A stretch of 64,000 nt of DNA from Peribacillus frigoritolerans. GTDB lineage: Bacteria > Bacillota > Bacilli > Bacillales > DSM-1321. The notes beneath the pieces were generated by a model that saw nothing but the letters and a program-made list of their open reading frames with translations, searched no databases and was not told the DNA's origin. Positions 30,927 to 41,688 of the stretch are shown piece after piece (the stretch's first letter is position 1; every line of letters starts with the position of its first letter). A program made the position numbers and the translations under genes. The stretch covers positions 1,364,001 to 1,428,000 of the forward strand of contig JAUPFL010000002.1 in the NCBI GenBank assembly GCA_030562215.1, given 5' to 3'.

Positions 30927-31465
30927 ATGCAAAATACACAAAGTTATTCAAGGTCAAGTCAAAATACTATGGATTTAATTATTAACGCAATGTTGATTGC
31001 ACTTGTGTTCCTATCTACTTTCTTTTTGAATATTAAACTGCCAATTGCCGCAAATGGAGGGTTAGTTCATCTAGGAACAGCTATGCTTTTTATTGCATCT
31101 ATTTTATTTGGTCCTAAAAAGCAGCTCTTGCTGGTGCGATAGGAATGGGGTTATTTGATATAGTTGGAGGGTGGGCATTGTGGGCACCTATCACCATTGT
31201 GGCGCGTGGTTTGCAAGGATATATAGTTGGTAAAATCGCTTGGTCAAAGGGTCGCAACGGTACTAGCATTGCTTTCAATGTAATAGCAACAATCGTTTCC
31301 ATTCCATTTATGATAGCTGTTTATTATATTGGTGAAGGGATTCTATACGGTAATTGGATTGCACCTTTAGCTTCGATACCTGGAGATCTCGTTCAAAATA
31401 TATTAGGAATTATCGTTGCCGTTCCAGTTTGTGTGGCTTTGAAAAAGGTTCCTTATTTTAAGTAA
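30927..31465 (+). CDS. ECF transporter S component, PdxU2-like (1 frame break)
   Basis: Small integral membrane substrate-binding subunit that would use the shared EcfAAT module. Helices: NAMLIALVFLSTFFLNI, then GGLVHLGTAMLFIASILFGP, and in the second part GMGLFDIVGGWALWAPIT, the latter typical of vitamin B6-type S components. A31116-31120 is one base short; corrected FGPKKAALAGAIGMGLF. About 180 residues. Divergent with pdxK, so pyridoxine uptake is the most likely role; substrate not proven. Confidence 0.8.
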
Positions 31466-31477
31466 ATTCGCTATAAA

Positions 31478-31728
31478 GGTAAACGTCAAGTAGCCCCCAA
31501 ATACTACATGGATGGTGTATTTCGGGACTATGTTTTGTTTGCTTCCCTTTTTATCGGTACTCTGCATGCAGAGGGTAAACTAGATGACCACGGCAAGACT
31601 TTATCTATTTCTTTTTTATTCGTAAGATCCATATTTGGTAGCGTTTCAAACAAATAGCGAAGATAATGATAGGGACTCAAATCGTTCTCTTTTGCCGTTT
31701 CAACCACACTATACGGTATCGTTACCAT
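31478..31728 (-). mobile_element. IS66-family transposase C-terminal relic
   Basis: Minus strand: IPYSVVETAKENDLSPYHYLR, YLFETLPNMD and LPWSSSLPSACR are the C-terminus of IS66 TnpC proteins. The adjacent GTCAAGTAGCCCCC resembles an IS66 terminal segment. The rest of the element is absent. Confidence 0.75.
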
Positions 31729-31739
31729 GCATCAGTATC

Positions 31740-33416
31740 GACATTTCGAGTTAAGATTTGCTAGGCCTTTTATAAAGCTCGGGAATTCGGTGGCCAGCTG
31801 GCTGTCATTTATCCTAGGAAAGATAAAAAGGCAGATGATCTTCAACACTTCGCCCGTATTGCCAACTTAGAGATTACGCCTTTTTTTATACCAATCGATT
31901 TGGGTGGATACGGCAAACCCTCCATGCCAAGCGGCAAGGCTATAACACTGTTGTGTCCTTTGGAAGAATTATTGAGTTGGCTCAGCATTTGGGAATGAGA
32001 GGTGTGATTGTAGAAATCTAGCGTGAAACACTTCGAGAGACCCTTAAACAAACGATAAACTTGTTAGGGATTAATCAAAACGAACAGATTAAGGCTAGGC
32101 AGAAACAGGAGATTATCAGACGTAGCAATACCATTTTGAAACTATCTACAGATGGTGTAATCTCAATTAATGGGGACTCCTCCATCATCATTTTTAACCC
32201 AGCTGCTGAAAAATTGTTGAACATAAATGCTAAAGATGTCATTGGTCTAAAACGTCAAGAGTTTGAAAAGCATCCTGTGTTAGGACCCTTGCTAGTGGAA
32301 GATAGTGAATTAGAGGAAGATTTAATGGACCTCAACTGCATCAATATTTTGGTTAATCGTCGCCTTTTAGGTCGAGGAAACATGGTAGTAAGCTTTCAGA
32401 CAGCTAGTCATATTCAGACTTTAGAAGGGAAAATTCGTAAAAAATCCATGACAAGGGACTCGTTGCCCGATACAAGTTCAATGATCTCATTGGTTGTACC
32501 TCGGCATTTCAGAAAGTGGTGGATCGTGGAATTCAGTTTGCCAAAACAGATTTTACGGTTTTGCTTACAGGGGAGAGTGGTACAGGTAAGAAATTATTCG
32601 CGCACTCAATTCATCAAGCGAGTCGTAGAGCAAAAAGGACCATTTGTCGCAATAAACTGTGCCGCCCTTCCTGATAACCTAGTAGAGAGCGAACTGTTTG
32701 GTTATGAAGAGGAGCCTTCACCGGAGGCGCGTAAGGGAGGGAAGTCAGGTCTGTTTGAGCTTGCTCATAGAGGGACAATTTTCTTGGACGAAATTGGGGA
32801 ACTGAGCGTGGTATTGCAAGCCCGGCTCTTACGTGTGTTGCAGAATCGAGAGGTAATGCGTATAGGCGGCGATCGAGTGATTCCCGTAGATGTTCGTATT
32901 ATCGCCGCCACGAATCGTAATCTACTGCAGTCTATTGAGCAGGGGCAATTCCGGGAAGATCTCTACTACCGTCTTAACGCTCTCACACTCCTTCTTCCAT
33001 CGCTAAGTGAGCGATTCGAGGATATTCCGCTATTGGCCAAAAGATTTCTAGAGGAAATCGACAGAACCCATGATCTGCAAGCTAATTTACCGGAATCCTG
33101 GTTGCATCTTCTCCAACAATATCATTGGTCTGGAAATGTTCGAGAATTAAAAAACTTAATACAAAGATGTGTTGTGCTAACTCAAAGTGTTAATAATCCG
33201 GTGGATGTAGTTATCGACCTCTTACATGAGCAAATAATGGATAAGCAACAAGTAGGGGAGAAGTTTATTACGGTGGAAAAAGGTACTTTGGCAGAAATGG
33301 AAAACCAGATTATCAGGAAACTAGACATGACGTCTGGATATGACCAAGCAAAGTTGGCGAAATTCCTTGGGATTAGTCGGACGACATTGTGGACGAAGCT
33401 GAAGGAGATGGAATAA
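31740..33416 (+). CDS. PrpR-like sigma-54-dependent activator (several frame breaks)
   Basis: Enhancer-binding activator of sigma-54 promoters. Order: a damaged N-terminal sensory part (YNTVVSFGRIIELAQHLG in corrected frame), a PAS domain (NTILKLSTDGVISINGDSSI), an AAA+ domain with Walker A GESGTGKKLFAHSIHQ (corrected) and GPFVAINCAALPDNLVESELF, Walker B GTIFLDEIGELS, and a C-terminal Fis-type helix-turn-helix (AKLAKFLGISRTTLWTKL). One A is missing at 32439-32444, one extra A is at 32632-32636, and a compensating -1/+1 pair at 32711 and 32727 hides the GAFTGA loop. An in-frame stop near 32021 also breaks the N-terminus. The start is unknown and partly lost next to the IS66 relic. Target genes not evident. 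Confidence 0.78.
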
Positions 33417-34233
33417 TGGCGATTCAAAGAAGAAGGGTTGTTTTCTTCCTTTTAGAAATACCTTTAGGCGGAATCTATTAGTATCTAAGACAAGCTTGTC
33501 AATCAACGTGTAGTCGATATCAAAGTTTCAGGAATTAGAGCAATTTACAATTATTTATTAGAATATTCCCACAAACTGTTTATATAAGGTAATGAAGTAA
33601 TAAGTTTTATATTGGATCGTTTTAAGATGATACCAAGTATAATTAATATTCTTTTGATACTTTTCAATTCAATTCTGTTTAAAAGTACACTTCTCAAACA
33701 AAAAGACGGCAAAGCTTTCTTATAGAAACGCTTAGTCGTCTTTTGATATCTTGTTCAATAGTCGTATTTAAAGAAAATGGATTAAAGCCAGTATAATTTT
33801 GTGTATACGCTACAATCTTATTATAAGACCGGATTTCTTCTTATTGGTGGCGGATGATCATGACGTACTGTAATGGGAGCGATCGTTTAAATGTACCGTT
33901 TGATATAGATTGATTATTTATAGTTTTTTGCAAAATGGTGATCTTCCCATCTAGTTGTTGACCGATAACCCAGATATTATACGTTAAGTAATTTTCAGTC
34001 TAAAAGTCAATTCACTTAATATTCATTTTTTATTATTGATTTTACTATTTCCTAGGCTATCTGATTTTCCTAAAATATTCTAATGTTCAAACTTTCACAA
34101 ATTGTTCACAACAATAATGAAAACGCTTACCGTTTTCGTTATATAATATACATATCCTAATTGATTCATAGTATTGCACCACTTATCATACAAATTTAAT
34201 AAATAATTGAATAGACAGAAAGGAGATAATCAG
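33417..34233. other. Intergenic region with relics
   Basis: No intact gene. A hairpin AAAGACG...CGTCTTT at 33701-33743 may be a terminator. On the minus strand 33841-33985 reads YNIWVIGQQLDGKITILQK and ends RHQ stop, a C-terminal fragment of unknown family. A cre-like site is at 34118. Confidence 0.4.
34118..34131 (+). promoter_or_regulatory. cre-like site upstream of the YolD-like gene
   Basis: TGAAAACGCTTACC matches cre at 13 of 14 positions; a TATAAT box follows at 34141. Confidence 0.45.
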
Positions 34234-34415
34234 ATGATCTTGAAATCGTTGAAAAAAAGGGTATAACAACCATCATTTATTATAAAGAAGGAGTATTAAA
34301 AACATGTAAGGGTCAATTGCATAAACTTAACCTTAATGAACAAACCCTTTCCTTAAAGGATGAAAATCAAAAGATTTTCTCTATTCGTTTATCTCGTATT
34401 ATGGAAATATATTAA
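34234..34415 (+). CDS. YolD-like protein, short form (1 frame break)
   Basis: About 61 residues matching the C-terminal half of YolD-like proteins: EIVEKKGITTIIYYKEGVLK, then QLHKLNLNEQTLSLKDENQK and FSIRLSRIMEIY. GGAGATAATC precedes ATG 34234. The frame shifts one base near 34240 (a T appears missing). YolD proteins usually lie beside Y-family DNA polymerases; none is here. Either a true short form or a relic. Confidence 0.6.
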
Positions 34416-35061
34416 TTTAAATGCTTTCATTTAACATATTAATATTACAATATATTTATTAATCCCGAATCTTTAGTATTTTACTAGAGGTTCTTTTTTA
34501 TATATGGAAAGCTGGTCAGTTTAGCCTTCCTGCAGTTAGTAATTTTTCAGTATTGAAAAAAATGGGGCTCCGCATTTCCGGATTGATAAATATAGTTTTT
34601 ATACTTTATAGATGGCCAGTATCCTTCGTGTGGAATTTATCAATATGGTGTTCGTAAGAAAGTTTGGGTGCGATTAACTATGGAATGTATGAAAAAATTA
34701 ATATTTATAAGAGATAATTTTAGGTTTTGTTTCTCCAGGAAATAATCTTCTTTAATATAAAGTTTTCTTTAATTAGCCCCATTAAACCCAATTTACTTCA
34801 CAAGAGCAGGTTTCGTTATTCCGATCACTAATCTAGTTCGTACAGTTTCAGTAATAATGGATGTCAGATTATAAATTTTGAGATTACGTACGTTCAATAT
34901 AAGTAAAAAAGTCTAATTGCTTCCACTGAAGAAATGGGCTTCCCTAATAATTAACTATCAAAGAATCGTTAAAATTAACGATACGGCAGAAGACGCTTAA
35001 TTGTTTCATTAAACTTTAAAGTGGTAAATATATATTATGAAACTAGCAGGGAGGTATTAAA
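34416..35061. other. Intergenic region without genes
   Basis: AT-rich. It contains the repeat copy at 34519-34571; nothing else recognised. Confidence 0.4.
34519..34571 (+). repeat. Interspersed repeat related to an IS110 left flank
   Basis: GTTTAGCCTTCCTGCAGTTAG then TTTTTCAGTATTGAAAAAAA and TGGGGCTCC. It aligns over about 52 bases (roughly 44 matches by eye) with 55091-55142, which directly precedes an IS110 transposase fragment. Confidence 0.6.
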
Positions 35062-35691
35062 ATGAGAGTTCTAGTAATAGGAACAGAGGACATGACCGGA
35101 GAGCACGTTGTAAAACAGCTGGCAGACAGGCACCATAGCCCGGTAGCACTGGTGGGAGCAGAAAATAAAGTGGAGGAAATGGTTAAACTTGGAGCAAGAG
35201 ATGTAGTTTCTTTGGAAAGTAGGGATTTTTCCAGTGCTTTTTCGGGCTGTGAAGCAGTAATCTACCTGAGTAGCGCCAGTCCTCGGACTGGGGAGGGCAA
35301 ACCAATACTGGTTGACCATCAGTCAGTAATAGACTCAGTTGAGGCTGCTAAGAAACATGGGGTGAAGCGCTTTGTTCTGATGAATACCATGCGAGCAAAA
35401 GAAATGGAGAACTTAGATTCCAGTACAAATGATGTCAAGTACCACTCAGAAGAGCTATTAAGACAGGAAAAGCTTACATATACGGTTATACGGACAAGTA
35501 TGCCTGTGGATAAGCCGGGAATAGGTAAAGTTGAAGCTGGAACATCAATTCTGCATGACAAAGGCGAGATACCAAAAGAGGATATTGCTTCTGTGTTGGT
35601 AAAAGCGCTGGATACTAAAGAAGTATTTAATAAAACGTTCCATGTAACTTCTGGAGAAATTCTGATTGATGAAGCACTCCAAAGATTATAG
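35062..35691 (+). CDS. NAD(P)-binding protein, NmrA/YhfK-like
   Basis: 209 residues, atypical short-chain dehydrogenase fold. It starts with a beta-strand and glycine loop (MRVLVIGTEDMTGEHVVKQL; the usual GxxGxxG is degenerate), then VEAAKKHGVKRFVLMNTM and YTVIRTSMPVDKPGIG as in B. subtilis YhfK and YwnB. No catalytic Tyr-x3-Lys is evident, so it may be a redox sensor or regulator more than an enzyme. GGGAGG precedes ATG 35062. The glutamate-synthase-like gene follows after 47 bases. Confidence 0.85.
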   Translation: MRVLVIGTEDMTGEHVVKQLADRHHSPVALVGAENKVEEMVKLGARDVVSLESRDFSSAFSGCEAVIYLSSASPRTGEGKPILVDHQSVIDSVEAAKKHGVKRFVLMNTMRAKEMENLDSSTNDVKYHSEELLRQEKLTYTVIRTSMPVDKPGIGKVEAGTSILHDKGEIPKEDIASVLVKALDTKEVFNKTFHVTSGEILIDEALQRL

Positions 35692-35738
35692 ATGACTCGA
35701 GTAACTCGCACAAAAAATAAGAAGCAAAGGGTGATAAA

Positions 35739-37350
35739 ATGTCCAAGTTGAAAAATTACCTTCCTACAGTTTTAAAAGGATCTGCCGTTTTAGGGACAGT
35801 TGCGGCCGCAGCGTACTTTTACCGAAAGGATGATACACAAAAACAACATTCAATCCTGAGGAATTTCCCCTTATCGGCAGAATTAGATACATGACAGAGC
35901 AAATAGGTCCTGAACTTAGGCAGTATTTATTTGAAAATAATAATGAAGGCACCCCTTTCTCAAGAAAGGAATTCGAGGATGTTGTAAAAGCAGGAAAATA
36001 TAAGGAGCGTTTAATCGGATTTGGATCGGAACGTGACTTCAATGAGGCTGGATACTATATTCGAAATAGTATGTTTCCCAATCTCCGGGAAGAATTGAGA
36101 ATAGATAATAGCCAAAAATCAATACAAAGGTATATGAAGTAGATGAGGAAGGTCTATTGACCAGAAAGGAGAAGCGGGAAGATAGACAAATAGAACCGTA
36201 CTTTTACGAGACGAGGATGCTGTCATAATCGGAGGGAAACATGCCGGAATCCCTTTAAATTAAAGGGGCTCGTAGGACAATCTGCAATGAGCTACGGTGC
36301 GCTCGGTGAGAATGCCATCACTGCACTGTCGAGAGGTTTAGGGCTTGCAGGAGGAACATGGATGAATACTGGTGAAGGTGGTCTTTCCAAATATCATCTT
36401 TCCGGAAATCCCGACATCATGATGCAAATCGGTCCGGGACTGTTTGGAGTAAGGACACCAGGTGGGGAGTTCTCCTGGGAAGAATTCAAGAAGAAAAGTG
36501 GAATCGAGCAAGTAAAGGCATTTGAAATTAAGCTGGCACAAGGTGCCAAAATCAGAGGTGGGCATATTGAAGGACAAAAGGTGACAGAAGAAATTGCCCA
36601 AATCCGATTGGTAGAGCCTGGCCAAACGATCAATAGCCCTAACCGGTTCTATGAATTCAAGAATTTTAATGAATTGTTCGAATTTGTGGAAAGAATGAGG
36701 GATGTAGGCGGAAAGCCTGTCGGTATCAAAATTGTTGTGGGGGATCTTGATGCACTTGAGGAAATGACGAAAACCATTAGAGATACAGGTAAAGGGCCGG
36801 ATTTTATCACGGTGGATGGCGGAGAAGGCGGAACTGGGGCAACCTATCAGGAGCTTGCAGATGCAGTCGGACTCCCAATAATGTCAGCCTTGCCACTTGT
36901 AGATGAGATGTTAAAAAATATGGTGTACGTAACAGGGTCAAGCTGATTGCATCAGGCAAGCTGACTTCTCCAGATAAAGTGGCGGTCGCTTTAGCGATGG
37001 GGGCAGATTTAGTCAATATAGCCCGCGGTTTTATGATTAGCGTTGGCTGCATCATGGCTGAAATCTGCCATACAAACCATTGCCCTGCTGGAGTAGCCAC
37101 AACTGATTCAAAGTTGCAGGAAGGTCTGGTTATTGAGGAAAAACAATACCGAGTCGCCAATTACGTGATTTCCCTCCGCGAGGGGCTATTTAACCTTGCA
37201 GCTGCCGCAGGTATAGATACTCCGACCAAATTTGAACGAAAACACATCGTTCACAAGGATGAGTGGGGAAGAGTTTCCCCTGTCCGGGACATCACCCTCA
37301 CTCCCGAAAAAGTGGAGAAGTTAAGAAATAAGGAAAAAGTGCAGAAATAG
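35739..37350 (+). CDS. yerD: FMN-binding glutamate synthase-like protein, YerD type (5 frame breaks)
   Basis: Large-domain homologue of glutamate synthase without the amidotransferase part. An N-terminal membrane helix (VLKGSAVLGTVAAAAYFY) is followed by the FMN barrel: QSAMSYGALGENAITALSRG, TGEGGLSKYHL, FITVDGGEGGTGATYQE, then GADLVNIARGFMISVGC with the iron-sulfur-like CHTNHCPAGVATT. One base is missing at each of five places: about 35864-35870, A36114-36118, T36202-36205, A36257-36259 and A36913-36918. Corrected length about 538 residues, normal for YerD. No small subunit is adjacent, so true glutamate synthesis is doubtful. Confidence 0.87.
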
Positions 37351-38097
37351 AGGGTTGTTTTTTAAAAAAGGGTTGAAGAAAAACGAAATTGCTTGGCGGG
37401 ATTTTTATTTTTAGTTTTATTATATAGAAGAAACTCGTCAAAAAGGTAAGCCTTTGCTCAATGCAGCAAAGGCTATTTAAGTGCGTTTGGCATTGGTGCA
37501 ATGTATATAGGGGCAAGTCTCTAATCATGAAAGCAGTAGTAATGATTAGCTTAACGGAAGGATGACTGGATATTCAAATAAAATAGAGATTAAAGTTAAA
37601 AATATCGAAGTTTCAAGGAAGGATTGTTTACAAATGGAAAGTGAGCTCGTCTAGTTTCATCTTCTGAGACCCGTGAGATAGTAAAAGTAACAGAAAGACC
37701 AGAAGTCATTTCATTTGTGGGGGGACTTCCAGCTCCAGAGCTTTTTCCTGTAGAAGCGCTTAAAGTTCCGTGCAATATTCTATTGAATGAAGAGGGAGCG
37801 GCTTCTCTCAATATATATGTGCGTGTGAATGACCCCGTTAACTATACCCGTTGGACTGGATGGGGCAAAAGGAGAGAGCGGAATTCAGGCATTTAAATAT
37901 TAATCTTAACAGTAGGGGAAGTTACTTTACGGCTTTAAGAATATAAGCTTGTGGATGTTTCCCGCAAGCTTCCGATAGGTGTCTTGCAGGAAGTCATCCG
38001 TTTGGCAGGATAGAAAGTCTTAACCGATTTTTATTTCAGGTTAGAATAGAATTTAAAAAGTGGAATGTTACTGTTTCAAATACAGGGGAATAAAAAT
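37351..38097. other. Region with gene relics
   Basis: Apart from the aminotransferase fragment at 37634 there is a hairpin AGCCTTTGCT/AGCAAAGGCT at 37449-37474 and no other recognisable gene. Confidence 0.4.
37634..37850 (+). pseudogene. N-terminal fragment of a PLP aminotransferase (LysN/MocR-like)
   Basis: From 37657 the frame reads SSETREIVKVTERPEVISFV then GGLPAPELFPVEALKV, the typical start of class I 2-aminoadipate-type aminotransferases; the family fades after about 60 residues. ATG 37634 is in another frame. The catalytic lysine domain is missing. Confidence 0.6.
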
Positions 38098-38138
38098 AAA
38101 CAACCAAGGGAGAAACCTAATTGGTTGTTTATTTTTTG
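38098..38138 (+). terminator. Terminator-like hairpin
   Basis: AAACAACCAA / TTGGTTGTTT followed by ATTTTTTG. Confidence 0.8.
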
Positions 38139-38466
38139 TTTTTTAATAAAAGCCTATAATATGAAGAAATTAATAATCCGTTCCGGGCAGCTTCAGCTAA
38201 TTATTCAATTAAATGAAGGACGCGCATTGATTGTGTGAGTCCTTCACGTTCAATACCAAGTTTCATCTAGGCAGCCAGGATTTTTCGTCACTCCGGCCTT
38301 TCGTGTGCTTCATTTTTTCACCAAGAATCAGCATAGATTCATGCAAATTAATCAATCTTTTTTGGCCAAAAACCACCCATACTCCTGCGATGGACATTTT
38401 AATTAAGTTAGTAGCTACCTTGGTCGATATAACCTTTTTGTACAAACTTTCTGTCACTTTTGTACT

Positions 38467-39103
38467 CTATTCTGTCCATGGTGAATGCAAAATACAATCA
38501 CAGAAATTTTTATTTTTATATTCCGGTCTAAAATATTCAATAATATCTTCCTTCATATTGCCAAAAGTAGTTTCTGGCTTATGCTTAAAGCCCTCATAAA
38601 ACGCTGGAATAATGTCCTTCTTGAAATTGTTACGTGGGAAGGCTTTTATAATTTCTTCACGCAAGTCGTCAGGGAATTGTTCAAAGCCATCTCCCATCAC
38701 ATCTAAACCAACACCTGAAAAGAGTAGTGCCACTTCAGACTCTTTATGTTCTGCAACGCCAGGTGTCGTATGTAACGCAATAGCATCCCATACAAGACGA
38801 ATCGACTCATCCGGAATTTGATACTGCTGTAAAAGCTTTTCGCTGCATTTGCACCGTCGACTTCAAATCGTAAATCTGGACTACTGAACTTTTTTGTTAA
38901 GCCTAAATCATGGAATAATGCACTAACATATAGCAACTCTAAATCATAATTTTGCTCCGTTTTTTTCCGTTGACTGCACCAAATAAAAATACACGATTTG
39001 AATGATTCCACAACAAGTCGTCCCCATGCTCGCGTAAAAGATCTGCGGCTTCTTTAGCCAATCGAGAATCTGGAATTTTAATACCTGCTACTTCTTGAAA
39101 CAT
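38467..39103 (-). CDS. HD-domain hydrolase resembling cyanamide hydratase (2 frame breaks)
   Basis: About 213 residues, metal-dependent HD superfamily. Corrected frame: LLWNHSNRVFLFGAVNGKK, then LELLYVSALFHDLGLTKKF (the HD pair), RFEVDGANAAKSFL, and the later metal histidine in IALHTTPGVAEHKE. This order (NHS-RVFLFG, HDLGLT, FEVDGANAA, ALHTTPG) is that of Ddi2-type cyanamide hydratases and bacterial relatives. One base is missing in plus-strand T38960-38966 and A38831-38834. ATG at 39101-39103. A LysR gene lies just upstream in the same direction. Substrate is inferred, not shown. Confidence 0.78.
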
Positions 39104-39218
39104 AATTGAAAATCCCCTTTACAATTTGATAGTTCTCATCTTCATGAACTTGTATTCATTGTAAAGAGAATTTATCATTTATCTATTCATTCATTTCTAT
39201 GATAATAATAGATAAAAA

Positions 39219-40151
39219 CTATAATATAGAACTTTTCAAAGAAGCTATCTCATCTTTTTCTGTATGAAAACGCAGCCTTTCGATTTCACATATTAATAAC
39301 TTAATATACTTACGTGCTGCATAATTGATAAAACGATTCTTTTTCATCACGAGATAAACAGCTCTAGTCAAAGTTGGTTTTTCAATACGTTGGAAAAATA
39401 AATCCTCTGTATCATAAAATTCATATAATGTACGCGAAACAAAACTGCGGCCAACCCCATTTCGAACCAGCTTCAAGATAGATTCAATGCTAGACGTTTC
39501 GACAATAGGTTCCATCTGCCTGCCAACCTCAAGACTCGTTTTATCAAGCATTTTTCTGCATTGATGGATATTTGGAAATAATATAAGAGAACTGTCTAAA
39601 ACATCGGAAAATGAAACCTTCTGCTCTCCATTACTTTGATTACTAATCAGGTAAAATTCTTCTTCATACAACTTCGTCACCAGCAACATATCATAACGAT
39701 TGAATTCAAAACCAATACCAAAATCAGCTTGATTCTCTATAACAGCTTTTTCCACTTGATCCGTACTTTGAATAAGCACTCTAATGTTCGGATATAATTG
39801 GTTAAATTTAATACACAAAGTAGTTACCAAATCAGTTATTTCTCCTGGTAACACAGCAATTTTCAATTCCCCGATTTCTACTTTTGTTAGTGCTTTAATT
39901 TGAGAAGAAATACTTTGTAAGGAATTTTGAATATTCAATGCTTCTTGTTGTACAATTTCTCCCACCTTAGTAAGTTCAATCTTCTTACCAATACGGTTAA
40001 AAAGTGCATAGCCTACATCTTGTTCAAGCATTTTAATTTGATGGCTTAAAGTTGGTTGCGAAATTCCTAATTTTTCAGCAGCTTTTGTAAAATGTAGTTC
40101 TTTACTGACCATTAAAAAATATTCTAAATGTCTTAATTCGATACTATTCAA
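39219..40151 (-). CDS. LysR-family regulator, CynR-like
   Basis: 310 residues, intact. N-terminal helix-turn-helix (LRHLEYFLMVSKELHFTKAA, then KLGISQPTLSHQIKMLEQDV) and a two-lobed ligand-binding domain from about residue 90 (GELKIAVLPGEITDLVTTL). It resembles the CynR/CysL-type group. The HD protein gene lies 115 bases downstream on the same strand and is a plausible target. The upstream region has two copies of a 14-bp direct repeat (40173, 40281). Confidence 0.88.
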   Translation of the reverse strand: MNSIELRHLEYFLMVSKELHFTKAAEKLGISQPTLSHQIKMLEQDVGYALFNRIGKKIELTKVGEIVQQEALNIQNSLQSISSQIKALTKVEIGELKIAVLPGEITDLVTTLCIKFNQLYPNIRVLIQSTDQVEKAVIENQADFGIGFEFNRYDMLLVTKLYEEEFYLISNQSNGEQKVSFSDVLDSSLILFPNIHQCRKMLDKTSLEVGRQMEPIVETSSIESILKLVRNGVGRSFVSRTLYEFYDTEDLFFQRIEKPTLTRAVYLVMKKNRFINYAARKYIKLLICEIERLRFHTEKDEIASLKSSIL

Positions 40152-40673
40152 TCCTTTCTAATGAAAATAATTATTGGCTATCTGTTTGCTTCCAATATAA
40201 TAATCTAGTTTTAAAGTTACTTTATTTGAAGGAATTATTCCATAATTTGGCCTGATTGCTGGGTACAATTAAAAAACACCATTAGCTATCTGTTATTTTG
40301 GTTCATAAATAACTCACTATGATGTTGGATAACCTGTCGGGCCCGGTTAAACAGAAATCACGTTTAATTACTGCTTCAAATTGAGGTATAGGTCCTTATA
40401 CGGCTGAAGTTATTTTTTTTAAACGTAATTAATTCACTAAATGTAAGTTTATATACATCAAAATAAAAGGTGAAATCAATGAACTTTCATTATTACTATC
40501 ATATACAGGCTATATCCGCAGAGAAGATCCAAAAGGGTTGACACGTAGAATTATTAATAATTGTACCTTTTTAGATGTCAGTTTACATAATAAAATATCT
40601 CATATAATACTTAGTTTTTAAAAATTGGAGATAGCCGCAAAGTACAAAGGCTTTATTAAGGAGGAGGTAAATC
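40152..40673. other. Divergent promoter region of the LysR gene and paiB1
   Basis: No gene. Holds the direct repeat ATTRGCTATCTGTT at 40173-40186 and 40281-40294. Confidence 0.45.
40173..40294. repeat. Two direct copies of a 14-bp motif upstream of the LysR gene
   Basis: ATTGGCTATCTGTT (40173-40186) and ATTAGCTATCTGTT (40281-40294), 13 of 14 identical, 108 bases apart. Possible regulator sites. Confidence 0.45.
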
Positions 40674-41286
40674 ATGTATATACCTAAACATTTTCAACTC
40701 AAGGATGAAGAAATAATTTATGATTTTATCGAAAAGTACAGCTTTGCCACTTTATATTCTCAACACAATGGGGAACCGTACGCTACCCATCTTCCACTCA
40801 TATTAAATAAAGTTGAAAGTGCTTTATATGGTCATTTTGCCCGCCCAAACGAACAATGGAAGGATATAGAATACCAACAAGTTCTTGCGGTTTTCCAAGG
40901 TCCTCACTGTTATATATCTCCGTCTTGGTATGAAACAACGATGGCAGTTCCTACTTGGAATTATGTTTCGATCCATTTATATGGAAAGATGGAGATTGTC
41001 GAAGATCAAAAAGTCATATTCGATTCCCTGAATGATATGGTGAACAAATATGAAAGTCCAAAAAAGCACATACAATTTAAACGATATAGATTCCAGATTT
41101 ATCGAAGGAATGAGTAAAGGGATTGTAGCATTTAAAATAAAAATCACAAAAATTGAAGCGAAAGCTAAATTAAGTCAAAATCACCCTGTTGAACGTCAAG
41201 AAATAATCATTAAGCATCTAGAAAACACTTCTCAACAAGATAATTTAGAAGTAGCATCTCTTATGAAGAAAAATCTACAAAAATAA
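40674..41286 (+). CDS. paiB: PaiB family FMN-binding split-barrel regulator, copy 1 (1 frame break)
   Basis: About 204 residues, PNPOx-like fold. Starts MYIPKHFQLKDEEIIYDFIE; the core has PYATHLPLILNK, GHFARPNEQWKD and the family hallmark FQGPHCYISPSWY and VPTWNYVSIHLYG. One extra A in 41060-41065 breaks the frame; removing it gives ESPKSTYNLNDIDSRFIEGM and the C-terminus KAKLSQNHPVERQEI. GGAGGAGG precedes ATG 40674. B. subtilis PaiB affects sporulation and protease genes; here the role is unknown. A second copy lies at 43217 and a third fragment at 43895. Confidence 0.88.
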
Positions 41287-41336
41287 AAGTTATCCGACTT
41301 TGTCTTGTTCAACTACTATGTAGATTTGTTAAATAA

Positions 41337-41369
41337 TTAAGCCTAATTTCATATGGAAATTAGGCTTAA
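41337..41369. terminator. Bidirectional terminator
   Basis: AAGCCTAATTTC / GAAATTAGGCTT, perfect stem, between paiB1 and the convergent efflux relic. Confidence 0.85.
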
Positions 41370-41390
41370 AATTATCCTTCAATTTATTTA

Positions 41391-41630
41391 TTAAGAAACA
41401 AGTTTTAGACCTAAAGCTGCAATTAATACCAGCCAAATAATAACTAGCCCTTCCAATCTTTAGATTCTGTATAAAATCATTCCAAATACTGCTCCACCTG
41501 ACGCACCAATTCCCGCCCATATTCCATAAGCTGTCCCCATAGGAAGTGTTTCCATTGCATTGGATAAAATGTGAAGCTCGCTCCAAATCCAATAACTAAT
41601 AAGGCTAGAGATTTCCTATTAGGTCCCTAT
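41391..41630 (-). pseudogene. SMR-type multidrug efflux relic
   Basis: Minus strand in mixed frames: LALLVIGFGASFTF, then ETLPMGTAYGIWAGIGASGG, AVFGMILYR and a C-terminal VIIWLVLIAALGLKLVS, the last three helices of an EmrE/Sug-type transporter. The N-terminal helix with the key Glu is missing, and there are several indels. Next to the MocR gene. Confidence 0.7.
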
Positions 41631-41688
41631 GAGGATTATTTTTGTTCAATAAAACAGCTACAATTCGTTTGTTCAAAGAATTGTGGAG

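Noticed and set aside
31842..32051. Minus-strand ORF of 69 codons before the sigma-54 activator
   Set aside because: Antisense of the damaged N-terminal domain; the plus strand carries the recognisable protein text.
35739..37350. True glutamate synthase large subunit
   Set aside because: The amidotransferase domain and a neighbouring small subunit are missing and the length fits YerD.
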